Assembly: GCA_020344335.1 (NCBI GenBank)
Contig: CP070821.1
Coordinates: 2,006,921 to 2,042,611 of the forward strand
DNA: 35,691 nt
Reading direction: 5' to 3'
Origin: Gammaproteobacteria bacterium
Lineage (GTDB): Bacteria; Pseudomonadota; Gammaproteobacteria; UBA9214
Below the pieces are notes generated by a model, which was not told the origin of the DNA, made no database searches, and saw nothing but the letters and a program-made list of their open reading frames with translations. How positions within the stretch are numbered: position 1 is the first letter of the stretch; each line of letters opens with the position of its first letter. Positions 24,953 to 32,668 of this stretch are shown here, piece after piece. The translations under genes and the position numbers were made by a program.

Positions 24953-25956
24953 TGTGCAGCACCGAAGGATCGATCGAGGATTTCCGGGTCAAAGGCCCCG
25001 GACTCGAAGGTGCGACCGGTATCCAGGCAGGACACCGTCACCCGCGCCGGACTGAAGAGCAGCGGGTCGATTTCGAAGAAGTCATGGTTGTAATCCCTGA
25101 ACACCTCCGCAAAGGGTTTGCCGTAATCCCTGGAGGTTGTGCTGGGAAGCTGCATGGCAAGATCACGCGCCTCGTCATCGGTGCCGCTGACGAACAGGTG
25201 CACATGGCCTCCGTAGAGTATCGCATCGTTGGTCCTCCCCATGCCGCTCACAAAGTCATGCGCGGGCGGTGGCAGGGGCGCACTGCCGGCACCGTCGATA
25301 ATCTGCTCGAGTGGGAAACCGAGGGTATGGGCCTTGTGCAGTGCCACTTCCAGCACCCGGGAGACGACCTGTGTGGTTCCGGCCAGGCTCAGGGTGGGCG
25401 TCAGGATCAGGGTCAGGCTGGCGATGGCCACACCACAGTCAGCGGCGATCTTTTCCGTCAAACCGGCCGGCGGAAACCGGTCTACCTCGAGGACCAGGCA
25501 GGTCGACTCGCCGCTGTCGCGATACCCGAGTTCTGCGAACAACTCCTCCTTGCCCGCCAGGGCGCGCCCGGGCCCGGATCCCAGGGCGTGAAAGGCCTCC
25601 TTGCCCTTGCCGTGCGACAGGCTCCAGCCGGCATACTGGCAGCCAAGACAGGCAATCACCGGATTGGTACTGTGCACACTGAGACTGAGAGGCCAGCGCG
25701 TGTGATTGCCGTCTCCGCCAAGACGGATGCTCCCCATCCCGCCCATGCAGATTTCGGCGATGCGGCGGCCCAGTTCGATTCCCCCGCGGGTGGCTATGCC
25801 TGCATCGATTACCCGGCAGCCATTCGGCATACGCTGCTCAACCAGGCGCAGGCAGTCTGCATCTGCACGCAAGTCTCTCAGCAGCTCCATGGCAGGCCGA
25901 TTGACGCCTGGCAGCGCAGCATCGTTGCCAGTGGAAGCGGGTGTGATGGATGACAT
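24949..25956 (-). CDS. mch: Methenyltetrahydromethanopterin cyclohydrolase
   Basis: 335-residue enzyme that interconverts methenyl-H4MPT and formyl-H4MPT. Recognisable segments are [58 protein letters not shown] and [20 protein letters not shown] at 25956 ([10 protein letters not shown]) was chosen over a GC-rich upstream extension to 26028 because it lies 7 bases past the previous stop and matches the N-terminus of known bacterial Mch. It overlaps mptN-like by 4 bases in a tightly packed operon. Confidence 0.95.
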   Translation of the reverse strand: MSSITPASTGNDAALPGVNRPAMELLRDLRADADCLRLVEQRMPNGCRVIDAGIATRGGIELGRRIAEICMGGMGSIRLGGDGNHTRWPLSLSVHSTNPVIACLGCQYAGWSLSHGKGKEAFHALGSGPGRALAGKEELFAELGYRDSGESTCLVLEVDRFPPAGLTEKIAADCGVAIASLTLILTPTLSLAGTTQVVSRVLEVALHKAHTLGFPLEQIIDGAGSAPLPPPAHDFVSGMGRTNDAILYGGHVHLFVSGTDDEARDLAMQLPSTTSRDYGKPFAEVFRDYNHDFFEIDPLLFSPARVTVSCLDTGRTFESGAFDPEILDRSFGAAQ

Positions 25957-25963
25957 GTCCGGG

Positions 25964-27124
25964 CTATCCTCCTGTGGCAATGCGACGCGTGAGGGACTCC
26001 CGGGCCGTAACGGCCGGCAACATGTCACGGATCATGCGACTCCGGCGGTCCAGTACCCCCCGCACCCGGGGTACGTGGTTGCCGACGGCATGTACCGTGC
26101 AGACAGGCTCGCCGGGCAGGATGGTACTGCCCGCTTCCGGTATGTCGCTGCACCAGCCCGGCCAGTGAGTGTCATTCGGTACGGTTATTTCACAGTCCGC
26201 ATACACCACGGCATGGGCACGCCCTGTGACGGAACTGCCGTGGAAGGACGGCATATCCCCACGACAGCACACAAGGTGCTGCCTGAACAGGTTGTCAGGC
26301 CTGCCAGGATCATAGAGTTCCGTGGTCGCGGTTGGCCGCCCGTTGATCTCAAGGACATAGAACTCGTTTTTGTCTACGACGATATCCACACCGTTCAGTC
26401 CCCGCAGACTGAGCCAATGAACCAGTGTCTGGATTGCATGTTTCACCTCCAGGCACAACGCGGAACCGATGTACTGGCCGGATACCGCACCACCATACCG
26501 GTAACATTCCGGGCTGTCCGTGGTATCGCGCCATTGTTCACTGATACCGATGATGGCCATGCGGCGTCCATTTGCGAGAAACAGCACCGACATGATGCGT
26601 CCCGGCAGCTTGCGCTGGTAGTAGTGGCCGGAGGAACCAGTCACCCGGTTTGCCGGAATGATGTGTGCACCACCGCTGGAACCAGGCCGCTTGGCAAGCC
26701 AGCCAATACTGTCCGCCGGGCGCCGGTAGGTGACCTGCGGGTGTGGAATACCCAGCCGGTCAAGCAATGAAAAAAAATAGCGCGGTGTACTGATATCCCT
26801 GAGCAGGGCGGGATCATTTCCGAACAATTCACGGCCTGCCGCGAGATCAGTCAGGGTCTGCGGGTCGGATTCAAATCCGGCCCCGTAGACAACCCCGGAG
26901 CACCTGCGCGGCGGGCACAGTCGCTCCGCCGCCTCCAGCAGGCGATCCCTGCTTATCTGCAACCGTGCATCCCCGATACGCGCAGAGGATTCGGCAGCCG
27001 CCTGTGTATCTGCATCTCCATAGACATCCAGCACGGTCACCGGTATCGACACCGCCTGTGCAGATTGCGCCAGCGCACGGCCGGACAGGGCCGCGACCAG
27101 ATATGATTCAGGTTTTATCGACAT
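25964..27124 (-). CDS. ATP-grasp protein of unknown function in the H4MPT cluster
   Basis: 386-residue protein of the ATP-grasp superfamily found between mtdB and mch. Visible motifs are [30 protein letters not shown] (a nucleotide-binding Lys/Gly loop), [26 protein letters not shown] and [22 protein letters not shown] with the metal-binding Glu and Asn. Orthologues sit in methylotroph C1 clusters without an assigned reaction. Ligation of an amino acid or acid to a cofactor intermediate is likely. ATG at 27124 overlaps mtdB by 17 bases; a GTG at 27148 is the alternative. Confidence 0.8.
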   Translation of the reverse strand: MSIKPESYLVAALSGRALAQSAQAVSIPVTVLDVYGDADTQAAAESSARIGDARLQISRDRLLEAAERLCPPRRCSGVVYGAGFESDPQTLTDLAAGRELFGNDPALLRDISTPRYFFSLLDRLGIPHPQVTYRRPADSIGWLAKRPGSSGGAHIIPANRVTGSSGHYYQRKLPGRIMSVLFLANGRRMAIIGISEQWRDTTDSPECYRYGGAVSGQYIGSALCLEVKHAIQTLVHWLSLRGLNGVDIVVDKNEFYVLEINGRPTATTELYDPGRPDNLFRQHLVCCRGDMPSFHGSSVTGRAHAVVYADCEITVPNDTHWPGWCSDIPEAGSTILPGEPVCTVHAVGNHVPRVRGVLDRRSRMIRDMLPAVTARESLTRRIATGG

Positions 27125-28016
27125 AACTCCGGGCAAGATCAAAGGCACTCTGGAAATCCAGGTACAGTGGCTTTTCTGTCGTCACCATATCCTTGAGCAG
27201 GGCGTGCTGAACCTGATACTTGACGTTGCCGACGGCAAGGGCTCCAATGCCAACCGCACCCTCCAGGCCGGCAATCGGTTTCCCGTCATCCATCAACTCA
27301 ACCCCCTCGATGCCAAGCGGCGGCACGGCATTCAGATCACCGGCCACTTTCAGGCGGCCAGCCGCTTTCAGATTCTCCGTAGTCAACAGCTGGACACCTG
27401 CCTTGGCAGTCCCGAATACGACGTCGGCCTCCGCCAGCAACGCTTCCTTCTTGCTATCGGAACTGCCATCGACACCATCGATGTTGTCAACGGCATAGCG
27501 ATCCATGCACGCCTGCGCCACGGCACGGGCCTGGGCATCCCCCTTGTGGCTGACGATACTCACGCTGGCGCCCGCGCGGGCGGCGAGGACGGAAGCCGCC
27601 TGGCCCACCGGCCCGGTACCCCCGAACACCAGGACTCGCTGGCCGCCAAGGTCCGCGTCATACCCCTTGCGCAGTTGATGCTCTGCACAGGCAACCAGTC
27701 CGGCGGCCGTAGTAAAAGCGCCGCTGGGGTCGGCAATAACAGAAACCTCGAAGGGCGGGACCATCGCTTCACGCGCCAGCTGCAGCATGTCCATTGCCAT
27801 GTCGATGTCCCTGCCACCGATAAAAATCCCGGTACGCCTCACACCTTTCGGACCGCGCGAAAAAATCGCATCCTGCACAAGTCCCGTGATTTCGGCAGCC
27901 TCGACGTCCGTGTAGGGAATCACGGTAGTCCAGCCCGCATCACAGGCCATGTTCACGTCAAACGGACTGGCATTTTTCGCCGGTGTGATCATGTGCATGA
28001 TGTAGGGTTTATCCAT
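27108..28016 (-). CDS. mtdB: NAD(P)-dependent methylenetetrahydromethanopterin dehydrogenase
   Basis: 302-residue dehydrogenase that oxidises methylene-H4MPT to methenyl-H4MPT. The N-terminus MDKPYIMHMITPAKNASPFDVNMACDAGW is typical of MtdA/MtdB, and the Rossmann motif VLVFGGTGPVGQAASVLAA binds the nicotinamide cofactor. Later segments LKVAGDLNAVPPLGIEGVE and GIGALAVGNVKYQVQHALL also fit. MtdA, which can use methylene-THF, is close in sequence; H4MPT use is favoured because of the neighbours fae, mch and mptG. It starts 23 bases after mptG. Confidence 0.93.
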   Translation of the reverse strand: MDKPYIMHMITPAKNASPFDVNMACDAGWTTVIPYTDVEAAEITGLVQDAIFSRGPKGVRRTGIFIGGRDIDMAMDMLQLAREAMVPPFEVSVIADPSGAFTTAAGLVACAEHQLRKGYDADLGGQRVLVFGGTGPVGQAASVLAARAGASVSIVSHKGDAQARAVAQACMDRYAVDNIDGVDGSSDSKKEALLAEADVVFGTAKAGVQLLTTENLKAAGRLKVAGDLNAVPPLGIEGVELMDDGKPIAGLEGAVGIGALAVGNVKYQVQHALLKDMVTTEKPLYLDFQSAFDLARSYVDKT

Positions 28017-28039
28017 ATGCAGGTCCTTTGACAGTGGTG

Positions 28040-29065
28040 TTACATGGCCGCACGCAGCGGGCCTCTGTGGAGGTCGGGCCGGGTATCAATGCGCCCGCCG
28101 TGATTGCGCGCCCGCACCAGCTCGAAGTGCAGCATGGGGCGGTCACTGAAGCGTCGTCTGGCAGACTGCAGCATGCGGGCACCGGCGGCCTCGCTGTCCA
28201 GGATGGCGAAACCGGTCGGTCCCCAGGAGCTTTGTCCGATGCCGTGGATCTCCTGTGCCTCCAGCCAGGCAAGCACCCTGGCCACCTCCGGGCTGGAAAA
28301 ACGGCCCGACTGTGCCGGTGAGAAGTAGTCGCCGACGACCTGCTGAACACGACCGATCGCGCGTCCGAAACACGCATGATCCTGTTCCGCCAGGGCCGGC
28401 AGGGCCTGCATCAGGAGCAGCCGGCAGAGCTCGGCGGCCTGCGAGGCAGGAAATTCCGGCAATGCGGCAAAGGCCGATACTTCCTCCTTGCCGTGGATCC
28501 CGGGTCCACGCCGGTCAAAAATGAGCAGCACGCGCCAGTCATCCGGAAAGTTTTCCTGCATGATCACCGGCGGCGGCCGGTCGTTGCCGCCGTTGCCCCC
28601 ATCAACCAGGAAACCACCGGACTCGAAGGCCCCGATACCGATGCCGGAGCGCATGCCGCGCATCATCAGGCCGGCAAGCTTGCGCAAATCCATATCGATC
28701 CCGTAGAGCACCAGCAGGCCGGTAGCAACGGCAAGGGCCAGCTGGGTACCCGAGCCGAGACCGATGTGATCGGGGATCGCACGCTTGATCCGGATGGCCA
28801 CACCCGGTGGCAGTTCGAGTGTCTCGAGCAGGGAAGCGGCAAAATCGTGTGCACGCACCCGGGCCGTGTCCGGCCCCTCCACCAGGAGTGACCGGGCCTG
28901 GGTGATTTCCAGTTCGGTGGCGATGCCTTCGAGCGTCAGGCCCAGACCGCCGAAACGGCGCCCCAGGTTGCCATTGAGGTCCAGAAAGCCGAGATGCAGG
29001 CGTGCCGGTGCCTCCACCTGTACCAACTGAAATTTCGGTGTCTTGTTATGGTTTTGCATCAGCAT
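28040..29065 (-). CDS. mptG: Beta-ribofuranosylaminobenzene 5'-phosphate synthase
   Basis: 341-residue GHMP-kinase-superfamily enzyme that condenses p-hydroxy/aminobenzoate with PRPP, the first committed step of H4MPT synthesis. Typical segments: VEAPARLHLGFLDLNG, RAIPDHIGLGSGTQLALAVATG (GHMP motif 2), MRGMRSGIGIGAFESGGFLVDGG and QSSWGPTGFAILDSE. Candidate starts are ATG 29065, ATG 29059 and TTG 29077. The sigma54 promoter directly upstream predicts transcription from about 29062, which would make 29059 a near-leaderless start, or would require a later GTG. The annotated start is therefore uncertain. It leads the mptG-to-fae operon. Confidence 0.9.
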   Translation of the reverse strand: MLMQNHNKTPKFQLVQVEAPARLHLGFLDLNGNLGRRFGGLGLTLEGIATELEITQARSLLVEGPDTARVRAHDFAASLLETLELPPGVAIRIKRAIPDHIGLGSGTQLALAVATGLLVLYGIDMDLRKLAGLMMRGMRSGIGIGAFESGGFLVDGGNGGNDRPPPVIMQENFPDDWRVLLIFDRRGPGIHGKEEVSAFAALPEFPASQAAELCRLLLMQALPALAEQDHACFGRAIGRVQQVVGDYFSPAQSGRFSSPEVARVLAWLEAQEIHGIGQSSWGPTGFAILDSEAAGARMLQSARRRFSDRPMLHFELVRARNHGGRIDTRPDLHRGPLRAAM

Positions 29066-29072
29066 ATACCAG

Positions 29073-29088
29073 AGCAACTGGCATGCCA
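29073..29088 (-). promoter_or_regulatory. Sigma54 (-24/-12) promoter of the mptG-mtdB-mch-fae operon
   Basis: On the minus strand TGGCATGCCAGTTGCT matches the consensus TGGCACG-N4-TTGCW at all positions but one (T for C), with GG and GC 10 bases apart. Predicted start is near 29062, almost on the mptG ATGs. It has the same layout as the tandem promoters at 14180-14215, so one activator could drive both operons. Confidence 0.72.
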
Positions 29089-29160
29089 GTTTTCCATTTC
29101 TTATTCTTTCCGGTATGTTACGGCATTGTCAGCGGTTTACTGCGACAGGCATGGGGCAGT

Positions 29161-29192
29161 CTGTTACACCTGCCTGCCCGCACTGTCACACC
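29161..29192. promoter_or_regulatory. Spaced direct repeats upstream of the mptG promoter (candidate activator sites)
   Basis: CTGTTACACC (29161-29170) and CTGTCACACC (29183-29192) match in 9 of 10 positions and start 22 bases apart, about two helix turns. They lie roughly 75-105 bases upstream of the -24 element, a common distance for enhancer-binding proteins. A related CTGACACACT (8 of 10) occurs upstream of the other sigma54 promoters at 14130-14139. Purely a pattern-based proposal. Confidence 0.35.
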
Positions 29193-29233
29193 GCTGCATC
29201 AAGGGGATACAGCATTACTCCGGCGGCAGGGAT

Positions 29234-29263
29234 CCTCCCGCTACGTTGCCGCCATGCGGGAGG
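29234..29263. terminator. Stem-loop downstream of sgaA
   Basis: CCTCCCGC (29234-29241) and GCGGGAGG (29256-29263) form a perfect 8-bp stem with a 14-base loop, 52 bases past the sgaA stop on the minus strand. No T-run follows. It may end or stabilise the sgaA message and separates it from the mptG promoter. Confidence 0.4.
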
Positions 29264-29314
29264 CAGGGGTACCAGCAGCCATATTGGCGGTTCGCGTTTG
29301 TACCGCTTCCAGAT

Positions 29315-30541
29315 CTAGCCGGCTTGATAATACTCCGCCAGGCCCTTCATGATGGCCTGTTTGTCGAATTCCGCTCCCATCTTCAGCATGGCATCGGCGA
29401 AACGCCCCACGATATCGGTAATCGCCTCAACCGTGAGCTGGTTGAGAATGCCGATTCGAATCTGCACCGGTTCCGACAGCGTTGGCCAGATACCGAAATT
29501 CTCCGCCCGGCAGGCCCCCACCAGGTCTTTTTCCTGTCCGGCCAGTTTGCCAGGCAGGTTCAGCACCACCAGACTGGGCATATTCGAGGTGACATCACAA
29601 CCCATTGCCGAGACCGCCTGTTTCAGCGCGGCCTCGTGAAAGAGATAGTCCCTGGCTTTTTGTGCACGTCCATAGGTCAGCAGGATGCGCAGTGCTTCAT
29701 GAAATGCAGCGACGGCATAGCAGGAATGGGTTCGATGATAGGTTCCGGCCTGCACATCCTCGTCGTTGATGATGCCCCAGTGCCTTGCTTCAAGTATCGG
29801 ATGATGAACAAAGGAGTAGCAGCCGCGTCGCTTCATTACATCAATCACCTTGTCAGAGAAACTGACCGGTGCATAGGTCAATGGCAGGCTCAACACTCCT
29901 TTTTGCGGGCAGGAAGCCCAGGCCACGATGCCCGGATAGTCGTCAATATCAAAATCGCCGACACCGAGACTCGACACCGCGTCCACCAAACCCATCACGT
30001 CATGTTTTTCGCAAGCCGCGTTGAAACCCTCGATGTCATTGACCCGGCCGCTGCCGGTTTCCCAGTGCGCCATAAACGCCCACATCGGCTTGTGTTCGGC
30101 CAGCGCCGCTTCAACAATTTCCCCGGTGACGGATTCACCGTGCGGAACGTCAATCACGACGACATTGTCTGGCTGTGGATTCAATGAATCGGCGGCGAGG
30201 TCTTCAAGACTCGAGGCCTTCATGCGGATACTCAGGCTGTCGATACTGCTGAATGTTCCATTGACGAAAACAACAACCTTGTCCCCCGGCAGAATTGCGC
30301 CGTGGATGCTGTCAATGCCACTCCAGCCGGTGCCGGCGACACCAAAGGTATACAGGTTTTTGGTACCCCAGAGTTCGCGTAGCATGATCTTTGCCTCGAT
30401 CATGCCGCGCAGCACGTCTGCTTGCATATGATCCGCAACTCCCGTTTTACACAAACGATCGAGCACGCGCGGATCGGTATTGCCCGGACCCGGACCGGCG
30501 GCCAGGGTTTCTGGAATCTCTAGGACGGGGAAAATTTTCAC
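29315..30541 (-). CDS. sgaA: Serine-glyoxylate aminotransferase
   Basis: 408-residue class V PLP aminotransferase that moves the amino group of serine to glyoxylate, giving hydroxypyruvate and glycine, a central serine-cycle step. The N-terminal TLAAGPGPGNTDPRVLDRL, YTFGVAGTGWSGIDSIHGAI, the cofactor Asp/Ser region GLVDAVSSLGVGDFDIDD and Lys214 in CPQKGVLSLP (likely Schiff-base lysine) support this. The start is GTG at 30541 behind AGGAGG with a short 4-base spacer. Alanine-glyoxylate aminotransferase is a close relative, but hprA upstream supports serine-glyoxylate activity. Confidence 0.9.
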   Translation of the reverse strand: MKIFPVLEIPETLAAGPGPGNTDPRVLDRLCKTGVADHMQADVLRGMIEAKIMLRELWGTKNLYTFGVAGTGWSGIDSIHGAILPGDKVVVFVNGTFSSIDSLSIRMKASSLEDLAADSLNPQPDNVVVIDVPHGESVTGEIVEAALAEHKPMWAFMAHWETGSGRVNDIEGFNAACEKHDVMGLVDAVSSLGVGDFDIDDYPGIVAWASCPQKGVLSLPLTYAPVSFSDKVIDVMKRRGCYSFVHHPILEARHWGIINDEDVQAGTYHRTHSCYAVAAFHEALRILLTYGRAQKARDYLFHEAALKQAVSAMGCDVTSNMPSLVVLNLPGKLAGQEKDLVGACRAENFGIWPTLSEPVQIRIGILNQLTVEAITDIVGRFADAMLKMGAEFDKQAIMKGLAEYYQAG

Positions 30542-30555
30542 AATGCCTCCTGGAT

Positions 30556-30572
30556 CGTAACCTGACGTTACG
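30556..30572. promoter_or_regulatory. Palindrome in the sgaA leader
   Basis: Perfect inverted repeat CGTAAC-CTGAC-GTTACG, starting 15 bases upstream of the sgaA GTG and next to its AGGAGG ribosome binding site. It could be a repressor operator or an RNA hairpin that affects initiation. The rest of the 154-bp hprA-sgaA gap is AT-rich and may hold a sgaA promoter. Confidence 0.4.
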
Positions 30573-30695
30573 TTGTAATATGTTTTTTTAAGAAAATACC
30601 CTACGTGTTGCTAGAGTATACAAAATGGGTCCTCTGTAAACACCCGCCGGACACGAATTCTGTCGAGTGAGCGAGGGAACGATCCTGAAACAGGC

Positions 30696-31667
30696 CTAAA
30701 CCACCTTGTCGCGCGGGGTTTCGCCGGCAAAAAAGGCATCGATATTTTCTACGACTCGCATACCCATCGCAATGCGGGTTTCAAGCGTCGCGCTGCCGAG
30801 ATGCGGCAGTGTAACGACATTTTCCATCCCGAGTAACGGCTCGGATACTGTTGGTTCAGACTCGTAAACGTCGAGACCCGCACCGGCGATTTCACCTTTT
30901 TGCAAGGCATTTACCATGGCCTGCTCGTCAATCACATCGCCGCGGGCGGTATTGATCAAAAAGGCGCCGGGTTTCATCGCTGCAAAGGCATTGGCATCTA
31001 TCAAATGATGGGTCTCCTTGCCTCCGGGACAGTGCAGGGAAATGAAATCCGCTTGCTCAAAAACCTCTTGCGGCGAGTTGCACTGGCGTGCATTCAATCC
31101 GGCAATGTCTTCCTCGCGCGGTGGAAAGGGATCGTGAAATATGATCTTCATGGAAAAACCGTGCGCTGCCCGTTCCGCCACAGCGCGCGCGATGCGGCCC
31201 ATGCCAATCAATCCAAGAGTCTTGTGATGCACACTCGTCCCCATCATGTGTGTCGGACGCCAGCCGGTCCATTCCCCATTGCGCACGTGACGCTCGCCTT
31301 CGCCCCCCCGCCTGGCAACCATCAGCATCAGGGTTATGGCAAGATCTGCAGTACATTCGGTCAACACTTCCGGCGTATTTGAAACGGTGAGACCGGCCGA
31401 CTTCGCTGCCTCGAGATCGATATGATTGAATCCGACTCCGAAATTACCGATCATCCTGGCCTTCATCGGTGTGGCGCCCAGGACCTCGGCATCGATTCGG
31501 TCAGAGACTGTGGGTAACACCGCATCGGCGGTTCGAAAGGCGTCCTGCAATTCAGCCGTCGTCATCGGCACGTCATCGACATTCAGCTGCGCATCGTATT
31601 TTTCTGCCAGGATTTTTTCGACCTCTTCAGGCCAGCGGCGGGTAACGATGATTTTTGGTTTGCTCAT
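30696..31667 (-). CDS. hprA: NAD(P)H-dependent hydroxypyruvate/glyoxylate reductase
   Basis: 323-residue D-2-hydroxyacid dehydrogenase that reduces hydroxypyruvate to D-glycerate in the serine cycle. It has the Rossmann motif LGLIGMGRIARAVAERA, and the catalytic triad is Arg242 (NTARGD), Glu271 (YESEP) and His289 (LPHLGSAT). Upstream residues IGNFGVGFNHIDLEAA are typical. Glyoxylate reductase is an alternative activity of the same family; sgaA directly downstream favours hydroxypyruvate. ATG at 31667 has GGGGA about 8 bases upstream, supplied by the last unit of a 17-bp tandem repeat. Confidence 0.9.
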   Translation of the reverse strand: MSKPKIIVTRRWPEEVEKILAEKYDAQLNVDDVPMTTAELQDAFRTADAVLPTVSDRIDAEVLGATPMKARMIGNFGVGFNHIDLEAAKSAGLTVSNTPEVLTECTADLAITLMLMVARRGGEGERHVRNGEWTGWRPTHMMGTSVHHKTLGLIGMGRIARAVAERAAHGFSMKIIFHDPFPPREEDIAGLNARQCNSPQEVFEQADFISLHCPGGKETHHLIDANAFAAMKPGAFLINTARGDVIDEQAMVNALQKGEIAGAGLDVYESEPTVSEPLLGMENVVTLPHLGSATLETRIAMGMRVVENIDAFFAGETPRDKVV

Positions 31668-31668
31668 T

Positions 31669-31736
31669 ATGATTCCCCTGTTTCGATGATTCCTCTGTTT
31701 CGATGATTCCTTTGTTTCGATGATTCCTCTGTTTTG
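31669..31736. repeat. Four 17-bp tandem repeats in the hprA leader
   Basis: Unit ATGATTCCTCTGTTTCG occurs at 31669-31685, 31686-31702, 31703-31719 and 31720-31736 with one or no mismatches per copy. Read on the minus strand each unit holds AGAGGAATCAT or a variant, a Shine-Dalgarno-like core; the unit next to the hprA ATG has AGGGGAATCAT and acts as its ribosome binding site. Such repeats gain or lose copies easily. Confidence 0.85.
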
Positions 31737-32600
31737 ATCAAGTCCGACCGGCGGTTAGTCGAAAGGCACGTGAGTGTTACCGATTTTCCGCCAGTGTTCA
31801 ACTCGGTAATGTCCGATGTGCCCGGCCTGCTTCACCGTATGATGTAGGCTGGACTGACAGACAAGGTAATCAGGGGTGACCCCTGAAGGCATCGGCCAGC
31901 AGGCCGCAATTCATCCAGTTTTACCAATAATCGAAACGATCTGCTGGTCAATGTCTGACTGTTCCCGCCTTGCGCCTTCCCTCGTCCCGGAACAATTCCC
32001 CGTAGTCTGCCCCGGGGCAATGCGCACATTCATTCCAGGCAGTTGTCAGGCGATTCCCGGATCTTGCCAGCTCACAGAACCCGTATTCCCGGGTGACACA
32101 TTCCACGCCGGGAATGTGATTTTAGAGGTTTGACTACCGCCGCCGTGGTCACATTTCCGGTTATTTATCCCTCTGTTTTATATATATTTTCACATATACA
32201 AAGGGTCCAGGACCGTGTACGTACTGAATACCAGCGGCTCGAAGACCGCGATGGCGCCCTCCCGGTGTGGATCTTTCGGGTATCCATCCCCTGCTCCGGA
32301 GAACCCGGGCCCCGGCATGCCGCGCACAAGCCACCAGCGCGCCGGTGGCTTGACGCGGCAGAAGCGAGCCGGGAGCTTGTCCGGCGACAGGGGAACAGGA
32401 CCCATTAACAGCATGGAGAGGGCTTGCCCGATCCCGGCGCACCGACAAAAAAAGCACCGGATACAAAAAACCGGCGTGTGGTACCAGCCAGCTATGTGAA
32501 TTGGTGAAATCTGCACCGGATCGTGGCGTCACCACTCACCGAAATCACCTTCCTGCTCGCAAAATCGCTACCTCGGGCAGGCAAATGCATTGGCAGCCCG
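31737..32600. other. Long intergenic region between divergent hprA and the cyclo-ligase gene
   Basis: About 860 bp without a convincing gene; short frames on both strands have no family features. It holds several perfect stems: CAGGGG-TGA-CCCCTG (31871-31885), CACATTCC-ACGCCG-GGAATGTG (32097-32118) and the long stem at 32319-32359. A very AT-rich stretch (32160-32205, TTTTATATATATTTTCACATATAC) could hold a promoter. The segment 32200-32530 is GC-rich and structured, unlike the AT-rich part before it. Confidence 0.5.
32319..32359. ncRNA. Strong 41-bp stem-loop, possible structured RNA
   Basis: GCCGCG-ca-CAAGCCACC (left arm, 32319-32335) pairs with GGTGGCTTG-a-CGCGGC (right arm, 32344-32359) around an 8-base loop, with one internal bulge. 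It follows an AT-rich promoter-like stretch and precedes A-rich runs. It might be part of a small RNA or a terminator-like element. No known RNA family was recognised. Confidence 0.3.
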
Positions 32601-32607
32601 CAACGAA

Positions 32608-32650
32608 TGGTTTACGATTTAGCCCCATTTTCTCACCTGTTCGTAAACCA
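32608..32650. promoter_or_regulatory. 10-bp inverted repeat in the leader of the cyclo-ligase gene
   Basis: Perfect arms TGGTTTACGA (32608-32617) and TCGTAAACCA (32641-32650), 23 bases apart, end 18 bases before ATG 32669. The loop contains GCCCC, which could pair with the GCGGGG ribosome binding site that follows. It may be a two-site operator or a leader hairpin that controls translation of the fau-fhcD-folD genes. Confidence 0.45.
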
Positions 32651-32668
32651 ACCATGCGGGGTAGCTGA

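Noticed and set aside
30696-31667. Phosphoglycerate dehydrogenase (SerA)
   Set aside because: At 323 residues it lacks the C-terminal regulatory domain, and its neighbour sgaA points to hydroxypyruvate reductase.
31669-31736. Possible CRISPR array (four regular repeats)
   Set aside because: The 17-bp units are directly adjacent with no spacers and no cas genes; it is a simple tandem repeat.
31832-32535. Several short open frames on both strands between hprA and the cyclo-ligase gene
   Set aside because: They overlap one another and have atypical composition, no ribosome binding sites and no recognisable domains.
32200-32668. 6S RNA, which often lies before a 5-formyl-THF cyclo-ligase gene
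   Set aside because: The conserved 6S closing stem and central bubble sequences were not found; only generic stems are visible.
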